From Streptomyces sp. NBC_01451 (GTDB lineage: Bacteria; Actinomycetota; Actinomycetes; Streptomycetales; Streptomycetaceae), in NCBI RefSeq assembly GCF_036227485.1, contig NZ_CP109479.1:1-64000 (forward strand): 64,000 nt of DNA. The letters are read 5' to 3'. The notes under the pieces were generated by a model, which worked only from the letters and a program-made list of their open reading frames with translations, had not been told where the DNA came from and ran no database searches. The translations under genes and the position numbers were made by a program. This document shows, one piece after another, positions 1 through 8,529 of the stretch; positions within the stretch are counted from its first letter, which is position 1, and every line of letters starts with the position of its first letter.

Positions 1-240
1 CCATAGCGCTTCGCGCTATGCAAGCGAACAACCGTGCTGCGCACGATTGTTACGCCCCCGCTCCGCGTGAGCGCCAAGACCCTCACTGCGTGAGGCTCCA
101 TCAACTTGCCTGCTCCGCAGGCGAGTTGGGCTCGTTCCGCTGCGCTCCACGAGCCGCGACCGCGATGCGGCCGGCGCCTCGCGCGGGCCCGATCCGGGGC
201 CTCCGCTGCGCTCCAGCCCCAACAGTCCACGCCCCACGGG
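1..240. repeat. Telomere-like hairpin ladder of a linear replicon
   Basis: Consecutive inverted repeats with very short loops fill this stretch: 2-20 (8-bp stem, loop TTC), 27-51 (11-bp arms, one mismatch, loop TGC), 59-73 (5-bp stem), 81-95 (6-bp stem, loop TGC), 102-128 (12-bp arms, one mismatch, loop TCC), 129-155 and 197-221 (7- and 5-bp stems with longer loops). Streptomyces telomeres consist of such palindromes, many with trinucleotide loops, in which the 3' overhang folds and is patched by the Tap/Tpg proteins. The motif GCAAGCGAACA at 20-30 follows the first hairpin much as in archetypal telomeres as I recall them. The outermost palindrome is absent, so the true end probably lies a few bases beyond position 1. 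Confidence 0.8.
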
Positions 241-563
241 GAACCGTAGGGAAAAGCGGCAACAGTAAGGGAGGTGAGGTGACGGAGTGTCGGGCCGGTA
301 GCGGGATCCAAGGGCGGTGATTCGTTCGAGTGATGGCCAGTTGGCTAAAGTGCTTCACTTTAAAGTACTAGATAGACTCTGGACTCAGCAGGGAGAACAA
401 ATTTCGCGAGGAATAGCAACTCACATTCCGACTGCCGCTTTCCAAAGGAAGCTCAGATGCGGAATTCTAAATTGGGCGCGCGGAGGTATCAGGAGCCAAA
501 CGCCCCCCGGGTCGGAGGGCGGAACCGACCTCCGGCACCAGCCCCTCCTCGTTGCTACTCGAT
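241..563. other. Intergenic, no gene seen
   Basis: Between the hairpin ladder and the first gene I see no convincing reading frame. Base composition drops relative to the rest of the window from about position 340, which continues into the neighbouring membrane protein gene and suggests an acquired segment. Confidence 0.5.
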
Positions 564-1064
564 CTAGCTCGATTCGATTTCACTGCGTGTAGCATTGCGA
601 GCCCCATTAAGCTCACCCTCTACCCAACGGAGTCCTATTCGGGTCTGCGGAATGAGATGATAGAATTCAACATTCCGTTGTTTCATTTGTGATCTAACCT
701 CGTCGTGAGCAGCATAAACGATTATTGATCCGCCCGGGTTCAAAGATGCGGGAAGGGAGGCAGACCGCGCCGAATCTATGCTGGCTCCCCACTCAATATC
801 CAAGTAGTGATAAAACTCCTCTCGCCACTTCTTTCGGTAGCGCAGTCTGACCTCCTGAATGTCGACCGCTTGCCGTCCTCGATTAGCAACAGTGATTGCG
901 TAGGCGCCTTGGAAAGCGGGGTCTGACCAACTCCCAGATCCGTGCCGAATCTCTTCAAGCTGTACTTGGATTCGAGGCCCTGATTGAAGCCAAGAAACTA
1001 TTTGCCAGCCAAGCGCCAGCGTTGCAACGACTAACGCGAGCCCGGCAATGAGTGGAGTTGTCAT
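564..1064 (-). CDS. Small membrane-anchored protein, unknown function
   Basis: A 166-residue protein with one hydrophobic N-terminal segment (about residues 5-26, LIAGLALVVATLALGWQIV), which should anchor it in the cytoplasmic membrane, followed by a soluble domain. The soluble part has an Ig-like beta pattern (YAITVANRGRQAVDIQEVRL), common in small anchored proteins of unknown role. The start is the ATG at 1064; no good ribosome binding site precedes it, and the upstream sequence is AT-rich. Codon use is visibly less GC-biased than in the neighbouring helicase, suggesting transfer. It is divergent from the helicase gene and the first gene after the telomere. I do not recognise a named family. 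Confidence 0.65.
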   Translation of the reverse strand: MTTPLIAGLALVVATLALGWQIVSWLQSGPRIQVQLEEIRHGSGSWSDPAFQGAYAITVANRGRQAVDIQEVRLRYRKKWREEFYHYLDIEWGASIDSARSASLPASLNPGGSIIVYAAHDEVRSQMKQRNVEFYHLIPQTRIGLRWVEGELNGARNATRSEIESS

Positions 1065-1227
1065 TCTAGAATGCTAGCAAAAAAATTTAAGATCTTTGTC
1101 GAAATGAGCCGGAAGAGGAAGTATCGCCGCTCTTGAAACCGGGGAGTTTCGCGAAGTTGCCACCCTCTCACTGGCAGCCAGGACAAGTTCTCCGCTCAAC
1201 AAGTGCAACGCTCAGGCGAAAGATCGG

Positions 1228-3732
1228 ATGAAGATGACAGTGAAGGAACTCCGCCCCCACCAGCGAGAGGCCGTGGGCGCCGTGCTGCGTGCGCTCGACC
1301 TACCTGCTCGCTCACTGGTGCCCGAGCAGGGTCTTCGTACGCAGGTACTCATGGCCACTGGGTCCGGCAAAACGCTGGTAGCCACCCACAGCGCGGAAGA
1401 GCTCCACGCGGGCCGTGTTCTGGTGATCGTGCCCTCGCTGGATCTGCTCGCCCAAACCGAGGCCGCGTGGCGTGAGGGAGGCCGCAGGGGCCCGATGATC
1501 GGGGTCTCGTCCCTGCGGGGTGAGGAGGTGTCCTTCCCCAACACCACGGACGTGGACGAGCTGGTGGAGTGGACGAGGGGCCTGGACAAGGTCACCGTGT
1601 ACGCCACGTACGCCTCGCTCGGTCTGGGCACGCTGGAGCGGGCGCACGCCGCCGGCCTTTCGGCCTGGGATCTGATCGTCGTGGACGAGGCGCACCGGTG
1701 TTCGGGCCGGATCGGGAAGCCGTGGGCGGTCGTGCACGACAACCAGAAGATCCCGTCCCTGCGCCGGCTGTACATGACGGCCACGCCCCGGGTGTGGCAG
1801 CTCGGGGACGAGGACCAGGACAGCGCGCCCGGCGAACTGGTGGCGAGCATGGAAGACGACCCCAACTCCCCCTTCGGCAGCCGGTGTTTCAGCCTGACGC
1901 TGTCGGAGGCGATCGACCGGGGGATCTGTGCGCCGTACCAGGTGGTGTGTGTGGACATCACCGACACGCAGTTCCAGGCCGCCATGCTGCTGGGTGCCGA
2001 GGGCCGTTCTGACGAGATGCGCGGTGCGCGTCTCGCTGCTCTGCAGACGGCGTTGGTGAAGGCGTCAGCGGAAGAGGCCTTCAAGCGCACGCTCACGTTC
2101 CATCACGTCGTGAAGGAGGCCGAAGCCTTCTCCACCGGGGTCCCGGACGTGGCGGCGCAGCTGCATGACGACGATCCGGAGTTGTACCCGTCGACGGTGT
2201 GGGCGGACTGGCTGTGCGGCGATCACAAGCCGCTGCACCGTCGGCGGGTGCTCGGGGAGTTCGCCGACCTCATCGCCACCGACGGCACGGTGGCGGAGAA
2301 GGCGTTCCTCAGCTCGGTGAAGGTGCTGGGCGAGGGCGTCGACACCCGGAACTGTGACTCCGTGTACTTCGCCGACGTGCGCGGCTCGATGCCCGATCTG
2401 GTCCAGGCCGTGGGCCGGGCGCTGCGGATGCAGCCGGGCGAGGGCAAGATGGCCAGCTTGGTCGTGCCGGTGCTCCTGGGTCCTGGGGAGACGGCGGACA
2501 ACATGCTCACGAGCCGGGCGTTCGGCGGGCTGGCGAAGCTGCTGGAGGCGCTGCGGGCGCACGACGCCCGGATCGTGGAGCAGCTCGCTGAGCAGCAGGC
2601 CCCGAGCCGCTACAAGCCCGTCCAGAAGGACGCCAAGGCCAGGCAGGGCGGCGAGAACGGGTCCGGTGGTCCGTCAGCTCCGGCGAAGGCGCTGTTGAAG
2701 TTCTCCACGCCGCGTGACCCGGCCGCGCTGGCCGCGTTCATCAACCTGCGGGTCCTCAACCCCGAGCACGAGCACTGGCGGCGCGGCATCGAGGCCGCCG
2801 TGCTGTACGCGGGCGAGGCCGGCGATCTGAAGGTGCCGTTCACGTACCGGGTGCCGAAGGGGCCCGAGGCAGTGGCGACGGGATGGCCGGCCTCGCTGGC
2901 CAACTTCCCCCTGGGGCAGTGGATCGCAGACGCCCGGCGTTTCTACGCCCGTGGGGACATGGACACCGACCGCGTCCAGCAGCTGGAGAAGCTGGGCATG
3001 GTGTGGTCGCACTTCGACGTCGCCTGGGAGGAAGGTCTGTCCGCCGCCCGTGGGTGGGCTGCCGAGAACGGGCACCTCCTGGCCCCGCTGGACGCCACCC
3101 ACCAGGGCGCGAAGGTAGGCATCTGGCTCAAGAACGCCCGGGCTGCTACCCGGAAGGCTGCCGAGATCGAACGGCGGCGTGCCGAAGGGCTGCCTGTCGG
3201 TTCAGTTGCCGGCGCACTGTCGGAGGACCGGCGCGAGCAGCTGGAGGAGATCGACGCCTCGTGGTGCCCGGCCTGGCCCGTGGAATGGCAACGCGCCTTC
3301 CACCTCACCCGCCTACACCTGGACGAAGGCGGCGTACTGCCGACCGAGCCGGGTGACGTCCTGCGCCAGGGTGAGGACCTCGGGCGGTGGGTGCGCGCCC
3401 AGCGCCTGGGCTGGGACAAGCTCACCGCCGTGCAGCAGTGGATGTGTGAGCAGGTCCTCGGGATCGAGCCCGCGACCGAGGACGAGAAGCCCAAGGCGCG
3501 CCGTACCCAGGCCGACAAGTGGACCGCCAACCTGGCCGCCGCCACCCAGTACTACGAGCGTGAAGGCCATCTGATCGTCCCCCGCAAGCACATGGAGACA
3601 GTGCTCTCCGAAGAGGGATGGGAACTGCAGTTCCGCCTTGGAGCCTGGATCAGCAACCAGCGCTCCCGCGCGGCGACGCTCTCGCAGGAGCGGATCGAAC
3701 AGTTGTCCTCGATCAGCATGCGCTGGACGTAG
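1228..3732 (+). CDS. ttrA: TtrA-like telomere-proximal DEAD/DEAH helicase with helicase-associated repeats
   Basis: An 834-residue superfamily 2 helicase. Walker A ATGSGKT is at about residues 43-49, the DEAH box (VDEAH) near 152, motif III MTATP near 183, and the motif VI element QAVGRALRM near 393. From about residue 550 to the end there are at least four helicase-associated repeats, recognisable by W, GxW and GHL motifs, as in GHLLAPLDATHQGAKVGIWL and GHLIVPRKH. Helicase-like genes within a few kilobases of the ends are conserved on Streptomyces chromosomes and linear plasmids (TtrA) and are implicated in conjugal transfer of linear replicons. Position about 1 kb from the hairpin ladder is the main reason for the name; the assignment by homology alone would be a generic HA-domain helicase. 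The start is ATG 1228, with a second ATG at 1234. Confidence 0.8.
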   Translation: MKMTVKELRPHQREAVGAVLRALDLPARSLVPEQGLRTQVLMATGSGKTLVATHSAEELHAGRVLVIVPSLDLLAQTEAAWREGGRRGPMIGVSSLRGEEVSFPNTTDVDELVEWTRGLDKVTVYATYASLGLGTLERAHAAGLSAWDLIVVDEAHRCSGRIGKPWAVVHDNQKIPSLRRLYMTATPRVWQLGDEDQDSAPGELVASMEDDPNSPFGSRCFSLTLSEAIDRGICAPYQVVCVDITDTQFQAAMLLGAEGRSDEMRGARLAALQTALVKASAEEAFKRTLTFHHVVKEAEAFSTGVPDVAAQLHDDDPELYPSTVWADWLCGDHKPLHRRRVLGEFADLIATDGTVAEKAFLSSVKVLGEGVDTRNCDSVYFADVRGSMPDLVQAVGRALRMQPGEGKMASLVVPVLLGPGETADNMLTSRAFGGLAKLLEALRAHDARIVEQLAEQQAPSRYKPVQKDAKARQGGENGSGGPSAPAKALLKFSTPRDPAALAAFINLRVLNPEHEHWRRGIEAAVLYAGEAGDLKVPFTYRVPKGPEAVATGWPASLANFPLGQWIADARRFYARGDMDTDRVQQLEKLGMVWSHFDVAWEEGLSAARGWAAENGHLLAPLDATHQGAKVGIWLKNARAATRKAAEIERRRAEGLPVGSVAGALSEDRREQLEEIDASWCPAWPVEWQRAFHLTRLHLDEGGVLPTEPGDVLRQGEDLGRWVRAQRLGWDKLTAVQQWMCEQVLGIEPATEDEKPKARRTQADKWTANLAAATQYYEREGHLIVPRKHMETVLSEEGWELQFRLGAWISNQRSRAATLSQERIEQLSSISMRWT

Positions 3733-4104
3733 CGCCGCGTCACAAGACCCGCCGATTCCCCCATAACTCTGGTGTAGGGCACCAACTGCCTCTTCGGGGC
3801 CCGGGCCAAGTGTTCGGGCCTCTGGCATGCCCGCAACTTTCTCTCCGGCCGCTGCTGTCCGTGCTCCGTTCCGGCACCAGGGGGTGAAGTCCGTTACGCA
3901 CGACGGCACGAGACGGCCGCTCAGTTCGCACCGTGGTCGAAAGGGTGCCGGGGCAATGCCAAGGGATATCTGTGCGACGCTGGTTCTACACCTCACACAG
4001 GTACGCCACCTGGTGAGGGCGGGCCGTCCGCGCGGCTTCCCCACGCGGACGATGCCACCACAGGTGTCCGCCACCCAGCCCGCTCTCACATCGCGGAGAA
4101 CCGC
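3733..4104. other. Intergenic, no gene seen
   Basis: About 370 bases between the helicase stop and a small downstream gene. Short open frames here lack ribosome binding sites and recognisable protein sequence. Nothing else is supported. Confidence 0.4.
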
Positions 4105-4431
4105 GTGAAGATCCCTACGCCCATAGCTGCTGTCGGCTCCGGCCTGGGCACCACCGCCGTCGGCATGCCCTGGCCGATTGTGGTCCTGTGTGTCTGCGCC
4201 AACATGGTCCCGTCCGTCCTCGACTATCTGGCTCACCGGTACCGAACGCGGCGCCAGTTCGACTTCGCGGACAAGCTTCTGGAGACGACGAGCAGTCTCC
4301 CGGTGCGGAACCGTGCCGAGCTGACCCGCGATCTCACCCAGGTCGTCGCCCAGAACTCCTGCACGACTTCACCGGCCGGCCCGGACGGGCCTGCCCCAAC
4401 TCCACTCACCGTCCTCGACAACCCGCCATGA
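4105..4431 (+). CDS. Small putative membrane protein
   Basis: A 108-residue protein starting with GTG at 4105, preceded by CGGAGAA at a suitable distance. Residues 3-40 are hydrophobic (VGMPWPIVVLCVCANMVPSV), consistent with one or two membrane segments, then a charged RYRTRR stretch and a polar tail rich in Pro and Thr. No family recognised. It converges on the DUF402 gene that follows on the other strand. It could be a host-range or membrane accessory protein, but that is a guess. Confidence 0.5.
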   Translation: MKIPTPIAAVGSGLGTTAVGMPWPIVVLCVCANMVPSVLDYLAHRYRTRRQFDFADKLLETTSSLPVRNRAELTRDLTQVVAQNSCTTSPAGPDGPAPTPLTVLDNPP

Positions 4432-4532
4432 CTGATTGACCGCCGTGGCCGGGCGGGACAGGACCCGCTGGCCGCCCCCGCTCGGGCACCCCGCACCCCC
4501 CGCACCCCTCGGTCCCCTACGAGTGCAGTGGT

Positions 4533-5273
4533 TTAATGCCCTGTCGGTACGCCCCTCTCTCCGGGCCTCGGAGCAGGTTGAGGTAGGCGCGGCGCGGGCC
4601 AGGTGGGATCCCAGCGCCAGTCGCCCCAGGTGCCGACGTCCGCGAAGGGACCGGAGCGCTCCTCGATCATCGCGAGGACCTGGGTGCGGGCGTCGTCCAC
4701 GGCCTGGTGCTCGGGGTCGGTGATGATGCCGAGCCGTCGCACGTGCGCGTACTCGTCTTCGTCCTTCCACTGCCACAGGCTCAGGTCGGGGTCGACGACC
4801 AGGTCCACGGTCAGGTCGAAGGTGTCGAACCCGTCCGTCCTGCGACAGGTGGGGTGTTCGAAGTTCACATACCAGTTCCGCATCCCGGCGAGTGTGTAGA
4901 AGGCGTTGATGCTGAACCATGCGGTCGGCGGCTTCCACAGCAGCAGCTCGGTTTCCTGCCACCGCCTGTCCTCGAGTTCCCACTCCCCCGCCGCTATCGC
5001 CTCGAACGCCTCCGTACTCACCGAACGGTCCCCGTCGGAACGGGCCTTGGCATACAGGGCGGGCCAGCGGGCCTCCGCTCCCGGCACACAAGCGGTCACC
5101 AGAGCCTCACCCGTGTCGGAGACGACACGCAGCGCCTGCTCGCTCCACACCCGCCCACTGCGGTACACGTCGCGCCGTACGACCGTCTGCCCCGTCTCGA
5201 AGCCGCGCACCCGGTTCCTCCTCCGTCCCGGCCGGGGCCCCTCGCACAGCAGCTCCAGCGTGGTCGCCACCAT
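4533..5273 (-). CDS. DUF402 domain protein
   Basis: A 246-residue protein. The central block WYVNFEHP, followed by GFDTFDLTVDLVVDPDLSLW and KDEDEY (about residues 130-185), is the signature of the DUF402 family, whose characterised members (FomD-like) are metal-dependent nucleotide hydrolases. The acidic residues in that block are the expected metal ligands. The start chosen is ATG 5273, because the upstream gene ends in TGATG with the A shared, a classical translational coupling arrangement; a longer in-frame start at 5339 exists but lies inside the upstream gene. Second gene of a two-gene operon with the HTH-like protein. Confidence 0.8.
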   Translation of the reverse strand: MVATTLELLCEGPRPGRRRNRVRGFETGQTVVRRDVYRSGRVWSEQALRVVSDTGEALVTACVPGAEARWPALYAKARSDGDRSVSTEAFEAIAAGEWELEDRRWQETELLLWKPPTAWFSINAFYTLAGMRNWYVNFEHPTCRRTDGFDTFDLTVDLVVDPDLSLWQWKDEDEYAHVRRLGIITDPEHQAVDDARTQVLAMIEERSGPFADVGTWGDWRWDPTWPAPRLPQPAPRPGERGVPTGH

Positions 5274-5836
5274 CAGAAGGGTGGCTCGTCGGCGTACCCG
5301 CCCGTCGACGGGGCGGATGAAGGCGGGGTGGTGGCCCACGGGTCATCCGGATTCGCCTGCGAGGGAGTGCCGCCCCACCCTCCGGTCGTTGCAGGCGGAG
5401 TACCGCCCCACCCTCCAGACGACCGCGACGGCGGAACCGCTGACGGGGTGGGAGGTAGCTCGGGCTGGACCTCGTCGATGTCGTCGTAGAGGAGCTGACG
5501 CAAGTGCTGCCGACAGGTGGTCGGATCGCCGTCATCGTTCCAGTCGCCGGGCTCCTGCCATCGCCTGCGGTCCGGATCCTGATTGCCCATCTCGCACAGG
5601 GCGCGCAGGACCGCGTCGACCCGCTCCCACCTGGCGATCGACTCTCCGCGCAGAAGCCGACGGATCGTCTCCCGGCTGACGGGAAAGGCATCGGTCATGG
5701 ACCGGGTGGTCGCCGCGACGCGGGCGAGTGTAGGACGGCCGGCTTCGGTGTAGTGGAAGAACAGCTCTGCCACGAATGCTCGCCTGGTTCCGGGAGGCAG
5801 TTCGTCAGGACCGGGCATGCGCATCATCTGAGGCAT
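5273..5836 (-). CDS. HTH-like protein with proline/glycine-rich tail
   Basis: A 187-residue protein from ATG 5836. Residues about 25-75 (for example PVSRETIRRLLRGES) look like the helix-turn-helix region of a Streptomyces regulator that reads a start-of-helix pattern followed by RLLRG. The C-terminal third is low complexity and contains two copies of GGWGGTP. The stop codon overlaps the DUF402 start (TGATG), so the two proteins are likely made together. DNA binding is inferred from the helical pattern only. The reading frame is open further upstream, but the extra residues look non-coding. Confidence 0.65.
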   Translation of the reverse strand: MPQMMRMPGPDELPPGTRRAFVAELFFHYTEAGRPTLARVAATTRSMTDAFPVSRETIRRLLRGESIARWERVDAVLRALCEMGNQDPDRRRWQEPGDWNDDGDPTTCRQHLRQLLYDDIDEVQPELPPTPSAVPPSRSSGGWGGTPPATTGGWGGTPSQANPDDPWATTPPSSAPSTGGYADEPPF

Positions 5837-6180
5837 CCGCCAACTCTGGCACGTCCAGGCCTCCTTCGACCTGTAAAAACCCGTACTGGCTAGGCATGAC
5901 ACCCCATATAGGCATGTGATGCCCCGTGTTGGGGTCATGAGGACTTGCAGTAACTCGCTTTGATGTCGTTTCAACTCGGGTGGACTTGTTTCGACAACTA
6001 GCTGTTTCCGCTGGTCAGAGCATGTTCGGAGGTGGTTTTGTTGCTCTCGTCCACCCCACGAGACCTCAAAAATCTCAAGGAGTGGACAACGGCACAGTCG
6101 TCGCCGGAAACGGCGACGGCCCCCTGGGGCACAGGGAGCCGTCTGCAGAAGACCGAACATCCCCAATGAAGGAGAAGCCC
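5837..6180. promoter_or_regulatory. Intergenic with GAAA-capped hairpin upstream of a small membrane protein
   Basis: This divergent intergenic region has an inverted repeat at 6097-6120: a stem of about 10 bp including GTCGCCG/CGGCGAC closed by the tetraloop GAAA. It lies about 60 bases before the small gene at 6181, in the position of a 5' leader structure. A ribosome binding site AAGGAG is at 6169-6174. The remainder holds no gene that I can support. Confidence 0.45.
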
Positions 6181-6357
6181 ATGTCCAAGCCCGAGAGTAA
6201 GGGCAACAGCCCGGACCCGGAACCCCTCCCACCCCGGTGGATCCGGCGAGCCCGGCGGCTGCGGAACGAGGCAGGGCTGCACCTGCTCCGAGGCGCCGCC
6301 ACCGCGGTCGGCGGCGCCGTCGTCGCGTACGGCGGCCTCTGGATCCAGTCGCGCTGA
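6181..6357 (+). CDS. 58-residue single-span membrane protein
   Basis: Start ATG 6181 with a strong ribosome binding site AAGGAG at 6169-6174. The 58 residues comprise a charged N-terminal half (PPRWIRRARRLRNE) and one hydrophobic span near the C terminus (GAATAVGGAVVAYGGLWI) ending in QSR. The layout, basic helix followed by LLRGAA, a Gly-rich membrane segment, then an aromatic/Trp-Arg end, resembles the 66-residue proteins at 27250-27450 and 32275-32475. Small basic single-span proteins of this kind occur as toxins and as membrane regulators; no function is shown. Confidence 0.65.
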   Translation: MSKPESKGNSPDPEPLPPRWIRRARRLRNEAGLHLLRGAATAVGGAVVAYGGLWIQSR

Positions 6358-6593
6358 CAACGGCCGGACAGACCCGAGCATGGCCGGCGGCAGCCTGTGC
6401 GGTCGTCGGCCCCCGAATGGTGGCCCTCAGCCTCCCAGAGCAGGGACCGCGTAGACCGGCTGCCCGGCGGCCAGCTCCGGCCCGCTACGGCCCGGCTGTC
6501 AAAACCCCTTTCGGTGGCCGGGCTTTCATCTGTCCGGGCGGTAATGCCGCAGAACCCGCACCGGTCCGTCGCTCGGCCCGGCAGACTGCCGCC

Positions 6594-7142
6594 ATGCCCC
6601 GCACCAAGCAGACCGTGCAGTCCTACCCGCCCGGCAGGAAGTGGACCTGGTCCAGCCACCAGAGCGGCCACACCTGGACTGAGGAACTGGTCCTCTACCC
6701 CGAGGTGGACGGCAGCAGCATGTCGGACGACTACCTGCCCGATGAGGCCACCGCCACGGAGTTGTGGCGTACGTGGGTGGACCGGTACGCCGTCACCTAC
6801 CACCCGGAGGATCCGGATCGATACCGGCTGGGTGAGGTGCCGATCTACTGGTCCGTCACCCTGCCCACGGTGACCGGGGTGTTCGAAGCGGCCCCACACA
6901 CGGCCAGCGTGCTGTCCGAGGACTTCCTCACCCACTACACGCACCCCACCGCCGCCGACACCGGGGAGCGGCTGAACTGGGCGCGGCTGCCGGTCCTGGA
7001 CCGCAGGTGGAATGCCACTGTGGCGGACAAAGGCGGCTTCATCCAGGAGGCCACCGGGTGGAAGCCGGCCGCGCTGCAACCGACGATGGACTATCTCCGT
7101 ATCGGGGCAGCAGCCGGCCTGTACGTCCCCGATGTGTCCTGA
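6594..7142 (+). CDS. Hypothetical protein, 182 residues
   Basis: Starts at ATG 6594 and is 182 residues long. It is soluble, acidic and rich in Trp and Tyr (KWTWSSHQSGHTW, ELWRTWVDRY), with no membrane segment and no motif I recognise. Codon use is strongly GC-ending, typical of an expressed Streptomyces gene. The frame is open upstream, but the preceding sequence looks non-coding. Flanked by the small membrane protein gene and, convergently, by the YaaC-like gene. Confidence 0.6.
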   Translation: MPRTKQTVQSYPPGRKWTWSSHQSGHTWTEELVLYPEVDGSSMSDDYLPDEATATELWRTWVDRYAVTYHPEDPDRYRLGEVPIYWSVTLPTVTGVFEAAPHTASVLSEDFLTHYTHPTAADTGERLNWARLPVLDRRWNATVADKGGFIQEATGWKPAALQPTMDYLRIGAAAGLYVPDVS

Positions 7143-7412
7143 CCGGAGCCGACGGCCTTCAGGGAAGCCCATTGAGCGAGCAGCGTTCCGCTGATCCGGG
7201 CAAGTTGTACACGTGCAGCCGGCAGGCGTCCGCCGTGTCCCCACGGAGGAGTTCGGGGACGTCGGGCACTGCGGTATCGGGGGCACAGCGTGTCGGCCCG
7301 CGCTGCCGTACCCGTGGTGCGGGGCCAACGACCCGCATGTGAAACCGGGGCCGCCCGTTGTCCCGTGTACACGATCCGGTCGCCCGTACGGGAACCTGGG
7401 GAAGCCCTTGGA

Positions 7413-8447
7413 TCAGGTGCTCACCTCGGTGATGGCGTCCGCGATCAGGACGGGCAGGTGGTTGATCGCCCGTTCCAAGAGCCGCTCGATCGGGACCGTG
7501 TGCGGGCTGGCATCGACGTTGATGTGCTTGCCCCAGGCCGCGGGCTCGTAGCGGGCAAGCATGGACAGCGTGTACAGCACGGCCCACCAGGCCATCAGCG
7601 GGTGTAGATCCCGCTTCATCGAGCCCAGGACCGGCAGGAAATACCGGCCCCCGGCGTAGCCGCGGGCCAAGGCCCTCAGGTGGGCCTGCCGCTCGGCCAT
7701 GGTCGCCATCCCGTCGAACCCCGTGCCCACGCCCTCTGGTATCAGCCAGTTCATCGACAGCTGGCCTCCACCGTGGTCGTAACGGACGTAGTTCGGAAGC
7801 GCCGCCGCTCCCACATTCGAGTAGCTCTCGTGCTGGGCGACAGCCGGGTACGCAGTCAGAAAGTCGGCCAGCGCCTCACGGGTGCCGGCCTTGACGATCC
7901 GGTCGGGAATGTTGCACACGAACACGCTGAGCAAGGAGTGGTCGCCTTCGTCGACGCTGGCCTCGCTTGTGTGCAGCGGGGTGAGCCGGTCCCTGCTGGT
8001 GAGCGGGTAGTTGAGGTTCGGGGGCAGCAGGTCCCAGACGTCCTCCAGGCGCAGCGGGTCCATCTCCCACACCGGTGAGTCGAGGACCTTGCTGACCTTC
8101 ACGAAGCTGCCCTGGGTGCCGGGAAGATCGGTGCGGATCTCGATGTCGGGGAACGGCTCGTGGAACGTCTTGCTCGTAATCCCGTGGGTGTTGAGGCGCC
8201 AGTCCTCGCCCTTAAGAGACCAGGCGGCGGCCGTGATGGCGCGGCCAGCCTGGCTGAGGCCGTAGAAGGTCAGGATCGGGCTCGTGGCCGGTCCCACGAC
8301 GGCGGCGGCACGGAACAGCTGCTGAGCCTGTTCCAGGGCTGCCGAGTACGTCTTGCGGCGGGAGCCGGTATTGGCTCGGGCCGGCGGATTGGAGCGGCTG
8401 GCCCGCAGCCGCTCCCACGCCTCATCGGCGTCGAAATCGCTGTACAT
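7413..8447 (-). CDS. YaaC-like protein
   Basis: A 344-residue protein from ATG 8447. Near the N terminus it has YSAALEQAQQLFRAAAVVG followed by LTFYGLSQAGRAITAAAW, which matches the conserved FYGLSQ core of the YaaC family, a widespread family without a settled biochemical role that often sits beside nucleases and restriction genes. The C-terminal half is helical and ends with a WWAVLYTLSMLARYEP segment. It follows the HEPN gene on the same strand at a distance of 82 bases, so the two probably form an operon. The frame is open upstream to 8609, but that part overlaps the HEPN gene end and looks like read-through sequence. Confidence 0.75.
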   Translation of the reverse strand: MYSDFDADEAWERLRASRSNPPARANTGSRRKTYSAALEQAQQLFRAAAVVGPATSPILTFYGLSQAGRAITAAAWSLKGEDWRLNTHGITSKTFHEPFPDIEIRTDLPGTQGSFVKVSKVLDSPVWEMDPLRLEDVWDLLPPNLNYPLTSRDRLTPLHTSEASVDEGDHSLLSVFVCNIPDRIVKAGTREALADFLTAYPAVAQHESYSNVGAAALPNYVRYDHGGGQLSMNWLIPEGVGTGFDGMATMAERQAHLRALARGYAGGRYFLPVLGSMKRDLHPLMAWWAVLYTLSMLARYEPAAWGKHINVDASPHTVPIERLLERAINHLPVLIADAITEVST

Positions 8448-8529
8448 GGCCACGGACGCTACTGGCTTCCGGGTTGACCGCGCGGGTGAATTTGTGGGGA
8501 TCACACGAGGTCCAGCACAGTCGGCAGGA

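Noticed and set aside
1212..2096. 294-codon minus-strand frame inside the helicase gene
   Set aside because: Ser/Arg-rich antisense shadow of the helicase.
3827..4108. 93-codon plus-strand frame before the small membrane gene
   Set aside because: No ribosome binding site and no protein-like pattern; it also overlaps the supported GTG start at 4105.
6075..7328. 417-codon minus-strand frame
   Set aside because: It runs opposite two better plus-strand genes with ribosome binding sites and has a non-protein-like composition.
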